A stretch of 19,788 nt of DNA from Gammaproteobacteria bacterium. Lineage in GTDB: Bacteria > Pseudomonadota > Gammaproteobacteria > DAOWEP01. The DNA lies in the NCBI GenBank assembly GCA_030638455.1, contig DAOWEP010000151.1, positions 1 to 19,788 on the forward strand, read 5' to 3'. Below, piece after piece: positions 8,550 to 15,024 of the stretch. The notes beneath the pieces are model-generated. The model was not told where the DNA came from. It did no database searches and saw nothing but the letters and a program-made list of their open reading frames with translations. How positions within the stretch are numbered: position 1 is the stretch's first letter; every line of letters starts with the position of its first letter. A program made the position numbers and the translations under genes.

Positions 8550-8819
8550 GTGAAGAAACTATTTGTTGGCAGTTTGCCGCCCACTACCACTGAAGATTCC
8601 CTAACGGCTCTGTTTTCAGAGTTCGGCACGGTACGTTCTATCAAGCTCGTGAAGGATCTGTTTTCAGGTGGCTGCAAAGGATTCGGTTTTCTAGAAATGG
8701 AAGGCCACGAGGCTCGTGCAGCCATTGCCGGACTGGATGGCAAGTCATTTGAAGGCAATCATCTAAAGGTCAAATACGAAGAAGATCGCAGCAAAGGCCA
8801 TAAGGGCCGTCGCCGCTAA
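8550..8819 (+). CDS. Small RRM-domain RNA-binding protein
   Basis: An 89-residue protein made of one RNA recognition motif plus a short basic tail. RNP2 is KLFVGSL (3-9) and RNP1 is KGFGFLEM (43-50), both with the expected aromatic residues. The tail EDRSKGHKGRRR is strongly basic. Bacterial RRM proteins of this size, best studied in cyanobacteria, bind RNA and are often cold-induced; the role here is unknown. The GTG start at 8550 is chosen because AAGAGGAG lies 7-8 nt upstream and the domain begins immediately; a longer frame back to 8517 would run into the terminator of the cold shock gene. The gene therefore depends on read-through or on a promoter inside or near the terminator. Confidence 0.9.
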   Translation: MKKLFVGSLPPTTTEDSLTALFSEFGTVRSIKLVKDLFSGGCKGFGFLEMEGHEARAAIAGLDGKSFEGNHLKVKYEEDRSKGHKGRRR

Positions 8820-8830
8820 AGTATTAATTA

Positions 8831-8907
8831 AGGTCAGATTCCGGTTTCAATTCCATCTGTTTATATATAAACGCTGTCTATATTTAGAGAAAACCAGGAT
8901 CTGACCT
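8831..8907. repeat. Short element with imperfect terminal inverted repeats (MITE/REP-like)
   Basis: A 77-bp stretch bounded by 17-bp imperfect inverted repeats: 8831-8847 begins AGGTCAGAT and the reverse complement of 8891-8907 begins identically; 15 of 17 positions match. Inside is a perfect 14-bp palindrome, GTTTATATATAAAC (8859-8872). The right arm also forms its own hairpin (next entry). There is no coding potential. Resemblance to short non-autonomous or REP-type repeats is inferred from shape only; no second copy is in the window. Confidence 0.5.
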
Positions 8908-8937
8908 GGTTTATGCTCTGTATTTTTATATATAAAC
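8859..8937. repeat. Duplicated AT palindrome upstream of the SulP gene
   Basis: The 13-mer TTTATATATAAAC occurs at 8860-8872 and again at 8925-8937, 65 bp apart in the same orientation. Each copy has a self-complementary core, TTTATATATAAA. One copy lies inside the inverted-repeat element and one just outside, 54 bp before the SulP start codon. A regulator site pair or a repeat remnant are both possible. Confidence 0.45.
8891..8912. repeat. 8-bp hairpin at the right end of the inverted-repeat element
   Basis: AAACCAGG (8891-8898) pairs with CCTGGTTT (8905-8912) around the 6-nt loop ATCTGA. It may end transcripts of the RRM gene, though only a TTT within the stem follows, so termination is uncertain. 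Confidence 0.45.
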
Positions 8938-8991
8938 ATTTTCTGATATATCACGCGGCCTTTCACGCCGTTAATAACCCAGAGGTCATCA

Positions 8992-10521
8992 ATGTTTAAG
9001 CTTGGTTGCGCGAGTCGCTTGTGCTTTAAAAACGAGCTTTTGTCTGGTCTGACCGTGGCGCTGGCACTGGTTCCAGAGGCAGTGGCCTTCGCCTTTGTGG
9101 CCGGGGTTGATCCCCTGGTCGGACTATACGCTGCATTCATGGTGGGCTTGCTGGCAGCCATCTTTGGTGGCCGTCCGGGCATGATCTCCGGTGCGACCGG
9201 TGCCATGGCGGTGGTGATGGTGGCTCTGGTAGCTGAACATGGTGTGGAATACCTGTTCGCAGCGGTAGTTCTGACAGGCCTGATTCAGTTAGGGGCCGCT
9301 GTTCTTAGGCTGGGTAAGTTTATCCGTATTGTACCGCATCCGGTGATGCTGGGTTTTGTTAATGGTCTGGCAATTGTGATTTTTCTGGCGCAGCTACAAA
9401 ATTTTCAGGTGATTTCAGATGAGGGTGTGAAGGAATGGTTGAGTGGTGATCCTCTGATAATATTTGCAGGCCTGATCATACTTACCATGTCCATTATTCA
9501 TTTTCTGCCAAAATTGACGGGCGCTTTTCCAGCATCATTGGCAGCAATTATCGCGGTAAGCCTGCTGGTTTTTGGCCTGAATCTGGATACGGCTACGGTG
9601 GGTGATCTGGCCAGTATCAAGGGCGGTTTGCCTTCTTTTCATGTTCCTTCAGTTCCGTTTAATTCCGAAACCTTGATGATCATCTTGCCGTACGCCTTTA
9701 TTCTGGCAGCAGTGGGACTGATTGAATCCTTGCTGACACTTAGTCTGATTGATGAAGTGACCAATACCCGTGGACGTGGTAATCGTGAGTGTATGGGTCA
9801 GGGGATTGCCAACACGGTAACTGGTTTGTTCGGTGGCATGGGTGGTTGTGCCATGATCGGCCAGAGCATGATCAATGTGAATTCCGGAGGACGTCAGCGC
9901 TTGTCTGGTGTTGCTGCAGCACTGTTTCTGTTGGCATTTATTCTGTTTGCCTCACCCTTGATTGAACGCATACCCATGGCAGCATTGGTGGGCGTGATGT
10001 TTATTGTTGTGCTTGCTACCTTTGAATGGTCGAGCCTGCGTATTATGGGCAAGATACCAGCAACCGATGCATTTGTCCTGGTTCTAGTATCCGCTGTGAC
10101 GGTCTTTACGGATCTGGCAATTGCGGTGGTGGTGGGTGTGATTGTCTCGGCACTAGTGTTTGCCTGGGAGCATGCCAAGCATATCAATATTAACACCTAT
10201 GATGATGAACAAGGTTCACGTGTACATGAACTCAATGGCCCTCTGTTTTTTGGTTCAGTGAAAAATTTTCTGGAATTGTTTAATCCCGAAGAAGACACGG
10301 ATGATGTGATTATCGAATTTCAAAACTCGCGGGTTGCGGACCACTCGGCAATTGAGGCAATCGATACGCTGGCAGAAAGATATATCAGGGCAGGTAAGAC
10401 ATTACATCTGAGACACCTAAGTGAAGAATGTCGTCAATTATTAAAGAAGGCCGGTAGTCTGGTAGAAGTAAATGTTCTGGAAGACCCGCGCTATCATGTG
10501 GCGGATGATCAAATTGCATAA
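8992..10521 (+). CDS. SulP family inorganic anion transporter with STAS domain
   Basis: A 509-residue inner-membrane transporter of the SulP (SLC26) family. The N-terminal signature runs through GLTVALALVPEAVAFAF (19-35) and GLYAAFMVGL. Many hydrophobic segments follow up to about residue 392, including IVPHPVMLGFVNGL (113-126) and the GLIESLLTLSLIDE region (242-255). A cytoplasmic STAS domain occupies about 410-500, with NGPLFFGSV and NSRVADHSAIEAID; the DHSA in place of the usual DSSG/A-type motif is common in this subgroup. Members carry sulfate, bicarbonate or related anions; the substrate cannot be decided here. It is somewhat shorter than many SulP proteins. The ATG is preceded by AGAGGT at about 6 nt. 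Upstream lies the inverted-repeat element and duplicated palindrome; downstream it converges on the PilU-like gene. Confidence 0.92.
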   Translation: MFKLGCASRLCFKNELLSGLTVALALVPEAVAFAFVAGVDPLVGLYAAFMVGLLAAIFGGRPGMISGATGAMAVVMVALVAEHGVEYLFAAVVLTGLIQLGAAVLRLGKFIRIVPHPVMLGFVNGLAIVIFLAQLQNFQVISDEGVKEWLSGDPLIIFAGLIILTMSIIHFLPKLTGAFPASLAAIIAVSLLVFGLNLDTATVGDLASIKGGLPSFHVPSVPFNSETLMIILPYAFILAAVGLIESLLTLSLIDEVTNTRGRGNRECMGQGIANTVTGLFGGMGGCAMIGQSMINVNSGGRQRLSGVAAALFLLAFILFASPLIERIPMAALVGVMFIVVLATFEWSSLRIMGKIPATDAFVLVLVSAVTVFTDLAIAVVVGVIVSALVFAWEHAKHININTYDDEQGSRVHELNGPLFFGSVKNFLELFNPEEDTDDVIIEFQNSRVADHSAIEAIDTLAERYIRAGKTLHLRHLSEECRQLLKKAGSLVEVNVLEDPRYHVADDQIA

Positions 10522-10530
10522 ACAAGAGGG

Positions 10531-10586
10531 AGTGTGTACACACTTATTGTGTTCCCGGTATTTTATGGCTGATGTTTGTCGGGAAC
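10531..10586. repeat. Palindromes between convergent SulP and PilU-like genes
   Basis: A perfect 14-bp palindrome AGTGTGTACACACT (10531-10544) lies 10 bp after the SulP stop. Further on, GTTCCCG (10551-10557) pairs with CGGGAAC (10580-10586) around a 22-nt loop. Neither is followed by a clear T run, so they may form 3'-end structures but do not qualify as intrinsic terminators. Confidence 0.35.
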
Positions 10587-10589
10587 TAA

Positions 10590-11687
10590 TCAATTGATGG
10601 TAAATTGATCTTCCTGACCGGCATCGCCTCCTTTTTCCAGGCGAATCTTGAGTCCCAGGTTGTTATGGGAATCTGCATGTAGCAATGCCTCTTCCTCTGT
10701 AATCATGTTTTTCTTATATAGGTCATATAGTGATTCATCGAAGGTTTGCATGCCTTCGTTGCCGCTTTGTACCATGGCATCCTTTATGTGGTTTACATCC
10801 CCTTTTTCAATCAGTTGTGCCACATAGGGTGATGACAGCATGATTTCCATGGCAGGTATACGTTTTTCATCTTTACCGGAAACAAGACGTTGAGATATGA
10901 CTGCTTTCAGGTTTTGTGCCAGATCGATATGTAATTGTTGATGCGCACTATCAGGAAAGAAGTTAATAATGCGGTCCAGTGTCTGGTTGGCATTATTCGA
11001 ATGCAGGGTAGATAAACACAAATGTCCGGTATTTGCATAGGCGATGGCAGCCTGCATGGTCTCTCGGTCACGAATTTCACCTATCAGAATAACATCTGGT
11101 GCCTCGCGCATGGCATTCTTTAATGCGTTCTCATATGACATTGTGTCGACACCAATTTCACGCTGATCGACAATAGATTTTTTATGCCTGTACATGTATT
11201 CAATCGGGTCCTCAATAGTGAGTATATGTCCGGTCCTGTTCTGGTTGCGATAATCAATCATGGCCGCAAGGGTTGTTGATTTTCCAGAGCCTGTAGAGCC
11301 GACTACCAGGACAAGGCCCTGTGGCAACATAATAAGTTCCTTTAAAACTGGAGGCAGGTTTAGTTCTTCCAGTGACATTACCTCGGGTTTGATGTAGCGA
11401 ACAACCATGGCCACCTCACCCCTTTGTTTGTAAAAGTTGATACGAAAACGTCCGAGTTTTTCATATGTAAGGGCCAGGTTCATTTCCAATGTAGACTCAA
11501 AGGTCTCTATTTGTTGTTCATTCAGAATTTCATTGGCAATTTCCTTTACCGACCCGGGGGGTAATGAGTGTGTACCAATGGGACTAATGTAGCCTTCTAT
11601 CTTGATATTTACCGGGGCACCAACACTAAAGAACATGTCGGACGCATTCTTTTCAACCATGAGATTAAAATAGTTTTTGAGTTCCAT
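10590..11687 (-). CDS. Type IV pilus retraction ATPase, PilU/PilT-like
   Basis: A 365-residue secretion-superfamily ATPase. Walker A is GSTGSGKST (130-138), the Asp box is ILTIEDPIEY (155-164), Walker B lies in VILIGEIRD (199-207) and the His box is STLHSNNA (226-233). The N-terminal start (LMVEKNASDMFFSVGAPV) and the sequence NAMREAPDVILIGE match PilU better than PilT, whose equivalent segment reads IREAPDV after a different lead. These hexameric motors act at the cytoplasmic base of type IV pili and drive pilin disassembly for twitching, with PilU usually working alongside PilT. No pilT or other pilus gene is next to it here. GGAG lies about 10 nt before the ATG. A PilU assignment is likely but PilT paralogues of this length exist. 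Confidence 0.88.
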   Translation of the reverse strand: MELKNYFNLMVEKNASDMFFSVGAPVNIKIEGYISPIGTHSLPPGSVKEIANEILNEQQIETFESTLEMNLALTYEKLGRFRINFYKQRGEVAMVVRYIKPEVMSLEELNLPPVLKELIMLPQGLVLVVGSTGSGKSTTLAAMIDYRNQNRTGHILTIEDPIEYMYRHKKSIVDQREIGVDTMSYENALKNAMREAPDVILIGEIRDRETMQAAIAYANTGHLCLSTLHSNNANQTLDRIINFFPDSAHQQLHIDLAQNLKAVISQRLVSGKDEKRIPAMEIMLSSPYVAQLIEKGDVNHIKDAMVQSGNEGMQTFDESLYDLYKKNMITEEEALLHADSHNNLGLKIRLEKGGDAGQEDQFTIN

Positions 11688-12004
11688 ACGGTTATGTCTC
11701 CGGTGTGTACTCTATGAAGTGGTCTTGTATCCCAAGTGTAGATGACGATGGGGGCTCTCGTACGCATTGAAAAGCATGAACGAATAAGGCCTGGTACTTC
11801 GTTACAGATATGGTCTATGAAATATGTGTGGTTATACCCTTGCAGTTGACAATGCTATTAACCTAGTAATTTAGTCATAATTACACTTATCTATGTATTA
11901 GTTATCTCTAATACCAAATACCTGTGTAAAAAGATAAACTAAACTCGCTTTTGGGTGGCCTGTAAAGGCTGAAAAATCAATTACATAGATAAGAGGGTGT
12001 TGTC
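11688..12004. other. Divergent intergenic region upstream of the PilU-like gene
   Basis: About 320 bp with no supportable gene. It is AT-rich toward the right. A perfect -35 hexamer TTGACA (11846-11851) reads toward the small ORF at 12005, but the best -10 at 18-bp spacing (TTTAGT, 11870-11875) matches only 4 of 6, so the promoter is tentative. No hairpin or riboswitch-like fold was recognised. Confidence 0.3.
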
Positions 12005-12109
12005 GTGGGGATGGATGATTCTGTATTTTTTCGTAAATTAAAAATTCTTTTTGCAGGTATTTTTGGGCTATTCGTACTTATGATTTTCCTTGCTAAGACG
12101 TTTTCATAG
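12005..12109 (+). CDS. 34-residue single-span membrane protein (hypothetical)
   Basis: A short ORF below usual gene-calling limits. The sequence begins at a GTG that follows GAGGG (11992-11996) with 8-nt spacing; an in-frame ATG two codons later is a less well placed alternative. It encodes a charged N-terminus (DDSVFFRKLK) followed by an uninterrupted hydrophobic stretch (ILFAGIFGLFVLMIFLA) and a short end KTFS, the shape of a small inner-membrane protein with one helix. A strong intrinsic terminator lies 29 bp after the stop, giving a self-contained transcription unit. I do not recognise a family. Support: ribosome binding site, clean membrane span and terminator. Against: very short length, so chance is possible. 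Confidence 0.5.
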   Translation: MGMDDSVFFRKLKILFAGIFGLFVLMIFLAKTFS

Positions 12110-12137
12110 TAAAGGGTATCATTAGCAGTTCACACCG

Positions 12138-12162
12138 AAAAAAGGGCCTTTGGCCCTTTTTT
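12138..12162 (+). terminator. Intrinsic terminator after the 34-residue ORF
   Basis: AAAAAAGGGCC (12138-12148) pairs with GGCCCTTTTTT (12152-12162) around the loop TTT, and the T run continues to 12163. The A and T tracts on both sides would let it work in either direction. Confidence 0.9.
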
Positions 12163-12182
12163 TATTTGTTATGATCTATTTC

Positions 12183-12377
12183 ATGTCCAGGAAAACTCCA
12201 AACCCAGGTATTTCAAGATCCGTCCGGTTATCTGATGAAGGCCTGGAAAGGCTGGATAAACAACTAAAGTCAGGTCAAAGAATTAGCGCTCAAGTACTTC
12301 AACAATGGATAAAGCGTTACGGCGAACCTGCAAGAGACATAATCAATAGGTCTGAACTGAAGGATACGGATAGTTAA
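12183..12377 (+). CDS. Conserved-looking 64-residue hypothetical protein
   Basis: Starting at the ATG at 12183 the frame gives 64 residues. The central part is organised like a small helical DNA-binding or adaptor protein: SRSVRLSDEGLERLDKQLKSG, then ISAQVLQQWIKRYGEPARDI, ending in a polar tail. The opening SRSVRLSDEGLERL resembles the strand and first helix of ribbon-helix-helix proteins, but the rest does not clearly fit and I do not assign a family. An upstream in-frame ATG at 12171 would add four residues. Neither start has a recognisable Shine-Dalgarno sequence, and the terminator of the previous unit ends only 20 bp before the start, so a promoter would have to overlap it. Coding is supported by the amphipathic, charged composition. 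Confidence 0.55.
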   Translation: MSRKTPNPGISRSVRLSDEGLERLDKQLKSGQRISAQVLQQWIKRYGEPARDIINRSELKDTDS

Positions 12378-12477
12378 TCAACAATAACTATTTCAGTAAA
12401 AATTGATTTCTGTCAGTTACGACTACCGGGTTGCCAGTGGTATAATTACTATTAATACATGGTAGATGAATATATAG

Positions 12478-12726
12478 ATGGATAAATTATATTATCATTT
12501 TCTAGCTGTTCTGATCCTCTCATTCACTGTAGTGTACAGAGGCAGTGTTTCTTTAGATGTAGCCTTTCTTGATAATTTCCGTAGTAAATGGCCTGTCCTG
12601 AATAAGTGGCTGAAGAAGCTTCGCAGCAATATCTTGTCGCAAAGGTATACGTATCTACATGTATTCCTGAAATATCAGCATTCAAATGAAATCATAGTCA
12701 AATATAGAGAAGGAGTGCGTATATGA
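12478..12726 (+). CDS. Doubtful 82-residue ORF with hydrophobic N-terminus
   Basis: An ATG-initiated frame of 82 residues ending in an ATGA overlap with the start of the HPF-like gene. The N-terminus has one hydrophobic segment (HFLAVLILSFTVVY, about 7-20), followed by a basic, aromatic-rich stretch (KWLKKLRSNILSQRY). No family is recognised. No Shine-Dalgarno sequence precedes the ATG. The overlap would fit translational coupling, but the weak start and AT-rich composition leave it possible that this is untranslated leader of the downstream gene. Confidence 0.25.
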   Translation: MDKLYYHFLAVLILSFTVVYRGSVSLDVAFLDNFRSKWPVLNKWLKKLRSNILSQRYTYLHVFLKYQHSNEIIVKYREGVRI

Positions 12727-13289
12727 AACAGCCTGTACAAATCACCTTTCGTAATGTCCCTCATTCCGATGCGCTGGAGGCAAAAATACGGGAAAAAGCT
12801 GAAAAGCTGGATGAGTTTTATAATCGTATTATGTCTTGTCGGGTAACCGTAGAGGCACCTCATGGGCGCCATCATCAGGGGAATCTTTTTCACATAAGTG
12901 TGGATTTGAAAGTACCTGATGCAGAGCTTGTGGTTAATCGTTCTCCAAAAGAACATCATGCCCACGAAGACCCCTATGTAGCAGTACGGGATGCATTCAA
13001 TGCGGCCAGACGAAAACTTCAGGACTATGCCAGAAAACAGCGTGGTAAGGTCAAAAGCCATGAACCTCAGGGGCATGGCAAGGTATCCGAGATAGTTGAA
13101 ATGGAGGACTATGGCAGGATTGTGGCGTCAGATGGAAAAGAGATCTATTTTCATCGCAATAGTTTAGTGGATGGTGATTTTGATTCTTTGGAGGTTGGTA
13201 GTGAAGTGAGATTTGCAGAGGAAGAGGGTGATGCAGGTGCTCAGGCAAGTACGGTTTATGTTGTTGGCAAACATCATCTTATTGATTGA
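12723..13289 (+). CDS. HPF/RaiA ribosome-hibernation domain fused to a cold-shock-like domain
   Basis: A 188-residue two-domain protein. Residues 1-107 match the HPF/RaiA (sigma-54 modulation) fold: QITFRNVPHSDALEAKIREKAEKL, then FHISVDLKVP and a helix PYVAVRDAFNAARRKLQDYAR. Such domains bind the 30S decoding region and silence or protect idle ribosomes. After a basic linker (108-117), residues about 118-183 look like a cold-shock/OB-type domain: GKVSEIVEMEDYGRIVA, then IYFHRNSL, and the EVGSEVRFAEEEG turn. This replaces the dimerisation domain of long HPF, and could give extra RNA or ribosome contact. The architecture occurs in other proteobacterial HPF-like proteins as far as I recall, but its function is inferred. 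GAAGGAG lies about 7 nt before the ATG, so this start is firm. Confidence 0.88.
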   Translation: MKQPVQITFRNVPHSDALEAKIREKAEKLDEFYNRIMSCRVTVEAPHGRHHQGNLFHISVDLKVPDAELVVNRSPKEHHAHEDPYVAVRDAFNAARRKLQDYARKQRGKVKSHEPQGHGKVSEIVEMEDYGRIVASDGKEIYFHRNSLVDGDFDSLEVGSEVRFAEEEGDAGAQASTVYVVGKHHLID

Positions 13290-13337
13290 AGATAGTACTT
13301 TACTAAGTATTTTTATGCTTTAAAAGGATAATTGACC

Positions 13338-13583
13338 ATGTCAAATACAATCAATGCCAGCCAGGTCGGCGCACAGGATCTGGAGATGAGAAACTCCCCG
13401 GTTTCTGAAGAAATGGACGAAGAGTCAGAGGTATTAAAACAGGAAGTGCCGGGTGAGCCAGTATGTTATTTCAACGATGAAAGTTATTCCAACGGTAACT
13501 ATGTTTGTAGTGGGAATGCCTTGTTGCGATGCGATTATGGTATCTGGATTCGCACAGGGAGTTGTGATCCTGACAATCTCTAG
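13338..13583 (+). CDS. Small four-cysteine protein, DUF1496-like
   Basis: An 81-residue protein starting at the ATG at 13338, with AAGGA about 10 nt upstream; a TTG two codons earlier is not needed. Residues 1-40 are polar and very acidic and look disordered. Residues 41-78 form a compact Cys-rich segment: PVCYFNDESYSNGNYVC, then LLRCDYGIWIRTGSC, with Cys43, Cys57, Cys65 and Cys76. The pattern of CYF, YSNG, LLRCD and W resembles DUF1496, a family of short secreted or periplasmic proteins, but here there is no signal peptide, so the cysteines would sit in the cytoplasm unless export uses another route. It lies 48 bp after the HPF-like gene on the same strand and may share its transcript. Function unknown. 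Confidence 0.65.
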   Translation: MSNTINASQVGAQDLEMRNSPVSEEMDEESEVLKQEVPGEPVCYFNDESYSNGNYVCSGNALLRCDYGIWIRTGSCDPDNL

Positions 13584-13683
13584 GTGGTTTCTGGTGTACT
13601 AGTGTGTCGTCTGCTGAATCGCTGAAGCTTGTGAACATTATCATCTTACATGTTTTCAGGAGTAGTCATTCTATGAGATTTTA

Positions 13684-14055
13684 ATGCTAAATCTGGTCGT
13701 TGCTGATTTAATAGTATTACTCCACTTCTCCTACATTCTTTTTGTTGTCTTTGGAGGGCTTCTCGTGTTGAAGTGGAGGAGGGTTGCCTGGGGCCATATT
13801 CCCTGTGTTATATGGGGAGTTGCTATAGAATTTACAGGATGGATATGTCCGCTCACACCGATTGAAAATATACTTCGGTACTCTGGTGGGAGTGGAGGCT
13901 ATTCAAACAGCTTTATTGAGCACTATCTTCTTCCTGTGATCTATCCAACAGGACTGACACGAGAGCTGCAATTATTAATGGGTGTGGCTGTTATTGCTAT
14001 TAATGTTGTTATTTACACAGCTTATTACTTTATGAAGGTGCGCCAAAAGCACTAA
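13684..14055 (+). CDS. DUF2784 family inner-membrane protein
   Basis: A 123-residue membrane protein. Hydrophobic helices lie at about 6-29, 35-56 and 96-116. The conserved features of DUF2784 are clear: ADLIVLLHFSYILFVVFGG at the start, IEFTGWICPLTPIEN (48-62), and the loop GGYSNSFIEHYLLPVIYP (71-88). Function is unknown; conserved Cys, His and Glu residues near the membrane surface hint at a binding site, which is inference. An AGGAG lies about 20 nt upstream, too far for ideal use, and a closer GAG 7 nt away is weak, so initiation may be modest. The nearest same-strand neighbour upstream ends 100 bp away. Confidence 0.85.
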   Translation: MLNLVVADLIVLLHFSYILFVVFGGLLVLKWRRVAWGHIPCVIWGVAIEFTGWICPLTPIENILRYSGGSGGYSNSFIEHYLLPVIYPTGLTRELQLLMGVAVIAINVVIYTAYYFMKVRQKH

Positions 14056-14437
14056 GAGTCCTGGCTGCAGAAATAAGACATAAATAATCGGGTGAAAAGA
14101 CCCTTGTTGCCAATCAAAATGCTGTATCCAGAAGTTCATAACTTCTCATTCATCATGAAAAGTTTGGTAATTTCAACTTCTAATTATCGCGATTGTATTT
14201 GCCCTATAAAATATGCGGTTCGCTAATATCCTGTTTACTTCTTTTGGTGTAACCAAGGACTAAACCAGCTTATTACTCCGGCTTATGTCTGATACCAATT
14301 GGGATATACAGGCGCCAATTATTTCATTGTTTGATAGACGTCAATGACGTATCCCTTCATAAGGTGTAAAATGCAAAAGCATATATAGCAGTAAAAGTTA
14401 TATTTCTAGATGACGGGAAATTAGGAGGATCTTGCTA
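14056..14437. other. Intergenic region before the lipoprotein gene
   Basis: About 380 bp, AT-rich, without a supportable gene. A 35-codon ATG frame starting at 14119 has no ribosome binding site and no recognisable composition. A small palindrome GAAGTT-CAT-AACTTC is present at about 14132-14146. Only the AGGAGG ribosome binding site at 14423-14428 is clear. No promoter of convincing quality was found. Confidence 0.3.
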
Positions 14438-14902
14438 ATGTGGAAAAAAATCATTGTCACTATTCTGCTTACATGTGTTATTGGTGCTAGTGGTTGCGCT
14501 ACAACGGGACAAGGTCAAAACGAGCAGGCAGGTGTAATTATTGGTAGTATTTTAGGTGGTGTTCTTGGGTCTCATGTGGGCAAAGGAGATGGTCGTACTG
14601 CCGCAATCATATTAGGCACGCTAGTAGGTGCCTCTATTGGTGGTGCGATCGGACAGTCTATGGACGACACTGATAGGTTAAAAGCCGCACATTCACTGGA
14701 AAGCATACGAACTGGTGTGCCCACAAGCTGGAATAATCCGGATACGGGTAATGCTTATACGGTCACACCTACACGCACCTATGAAGAGGCTGCCGGGCCA
14801 TGCAGGGAATACACCATTGATGCAGTTATTGGTGGTAAGAAAGAGAAAGTGTATGGCACAGCATGCCGTCAACCGGATGGTAGCTGGCAAACACAGGGTT
14901 AA
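14438..14902 (+). CDS. Glycine-zipper outer-membrane lipoprotein (17 kDa antigen type)
   Basis: A 154-residue predicted lipoprotein. The signal peptide MWKKIIVTILLTCVIGASGC ends in a lipobox with Cys20 as the lipidated residue, and no Asp follows at +2 (Ala), so outer-membrane sorting is expected. Residues 31-75 are a double glycine zipper (AGVIIGSILGGVLGSHVGKG, then AAIILGTLVGASIGGAIG), as in Rickettsia 17 kDa antigen-like and SlyB/PcP-like proteins. The C-terminal part (about 100-154) has SWNNPDTGNAYTVTPTRTY and a Cys pair (Cys122, Cys143) with CRQPDGSW at the end, the usual C-terminal domain of this group. AGGAGG sits 9 nt before the ATG, which fixes the start. Probably helps envelope integrity; precise role unknown. 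Confidence 0.9.
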   Translation: MWKKIIVTILLTCVIGASGCATTGQGQNEQAGVIIGSILGGVLGSHVGKGDGRTAAIILGTLVGASIGGAIGQSMDDTDRLKAAHSLESIRTGVPTSWNNPDTGNAYTVTPTRTYEEAAGPCREYTIDAVIGGKKEKVYGTACRQPDGSWQTQG

Positions 14903-15024
14903 ATGGGTGTAAATATTTTCGTCTAGCAAGAGAATGAAATTTGTAAGTTGTGATTTGTCTGTTAAGTAATATTAATTATTTATCCAGTATTCTGGGTACT
15001 TAAAGAAATAGGAGGAAAATCACA

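Noticed and set aside
8243..8758. 171-residue minus-strand frame covering the cold shock and RRM genes
   Set aside because: It lies antisense to two firm genes and their terminator; its composition shows no domain.
8847..9206. 119-residue minus-strand frame over the repeat and the SulP start
   Set aside because: Antisense to a clear transporter gene, running through a non-coding repeat.
11846..11875. Promoter with perfect TTGACA
   Set aside because: The matching -10 at acceptable spacing is only 4 of 6, so I mention it in the gap entry but do not call a promoter.
14119..14226. 35-codon ATG frame in the gap before the lipoprotein gene
   Set aside because: No ribosome binding site, no terminator and no meaningful composition.
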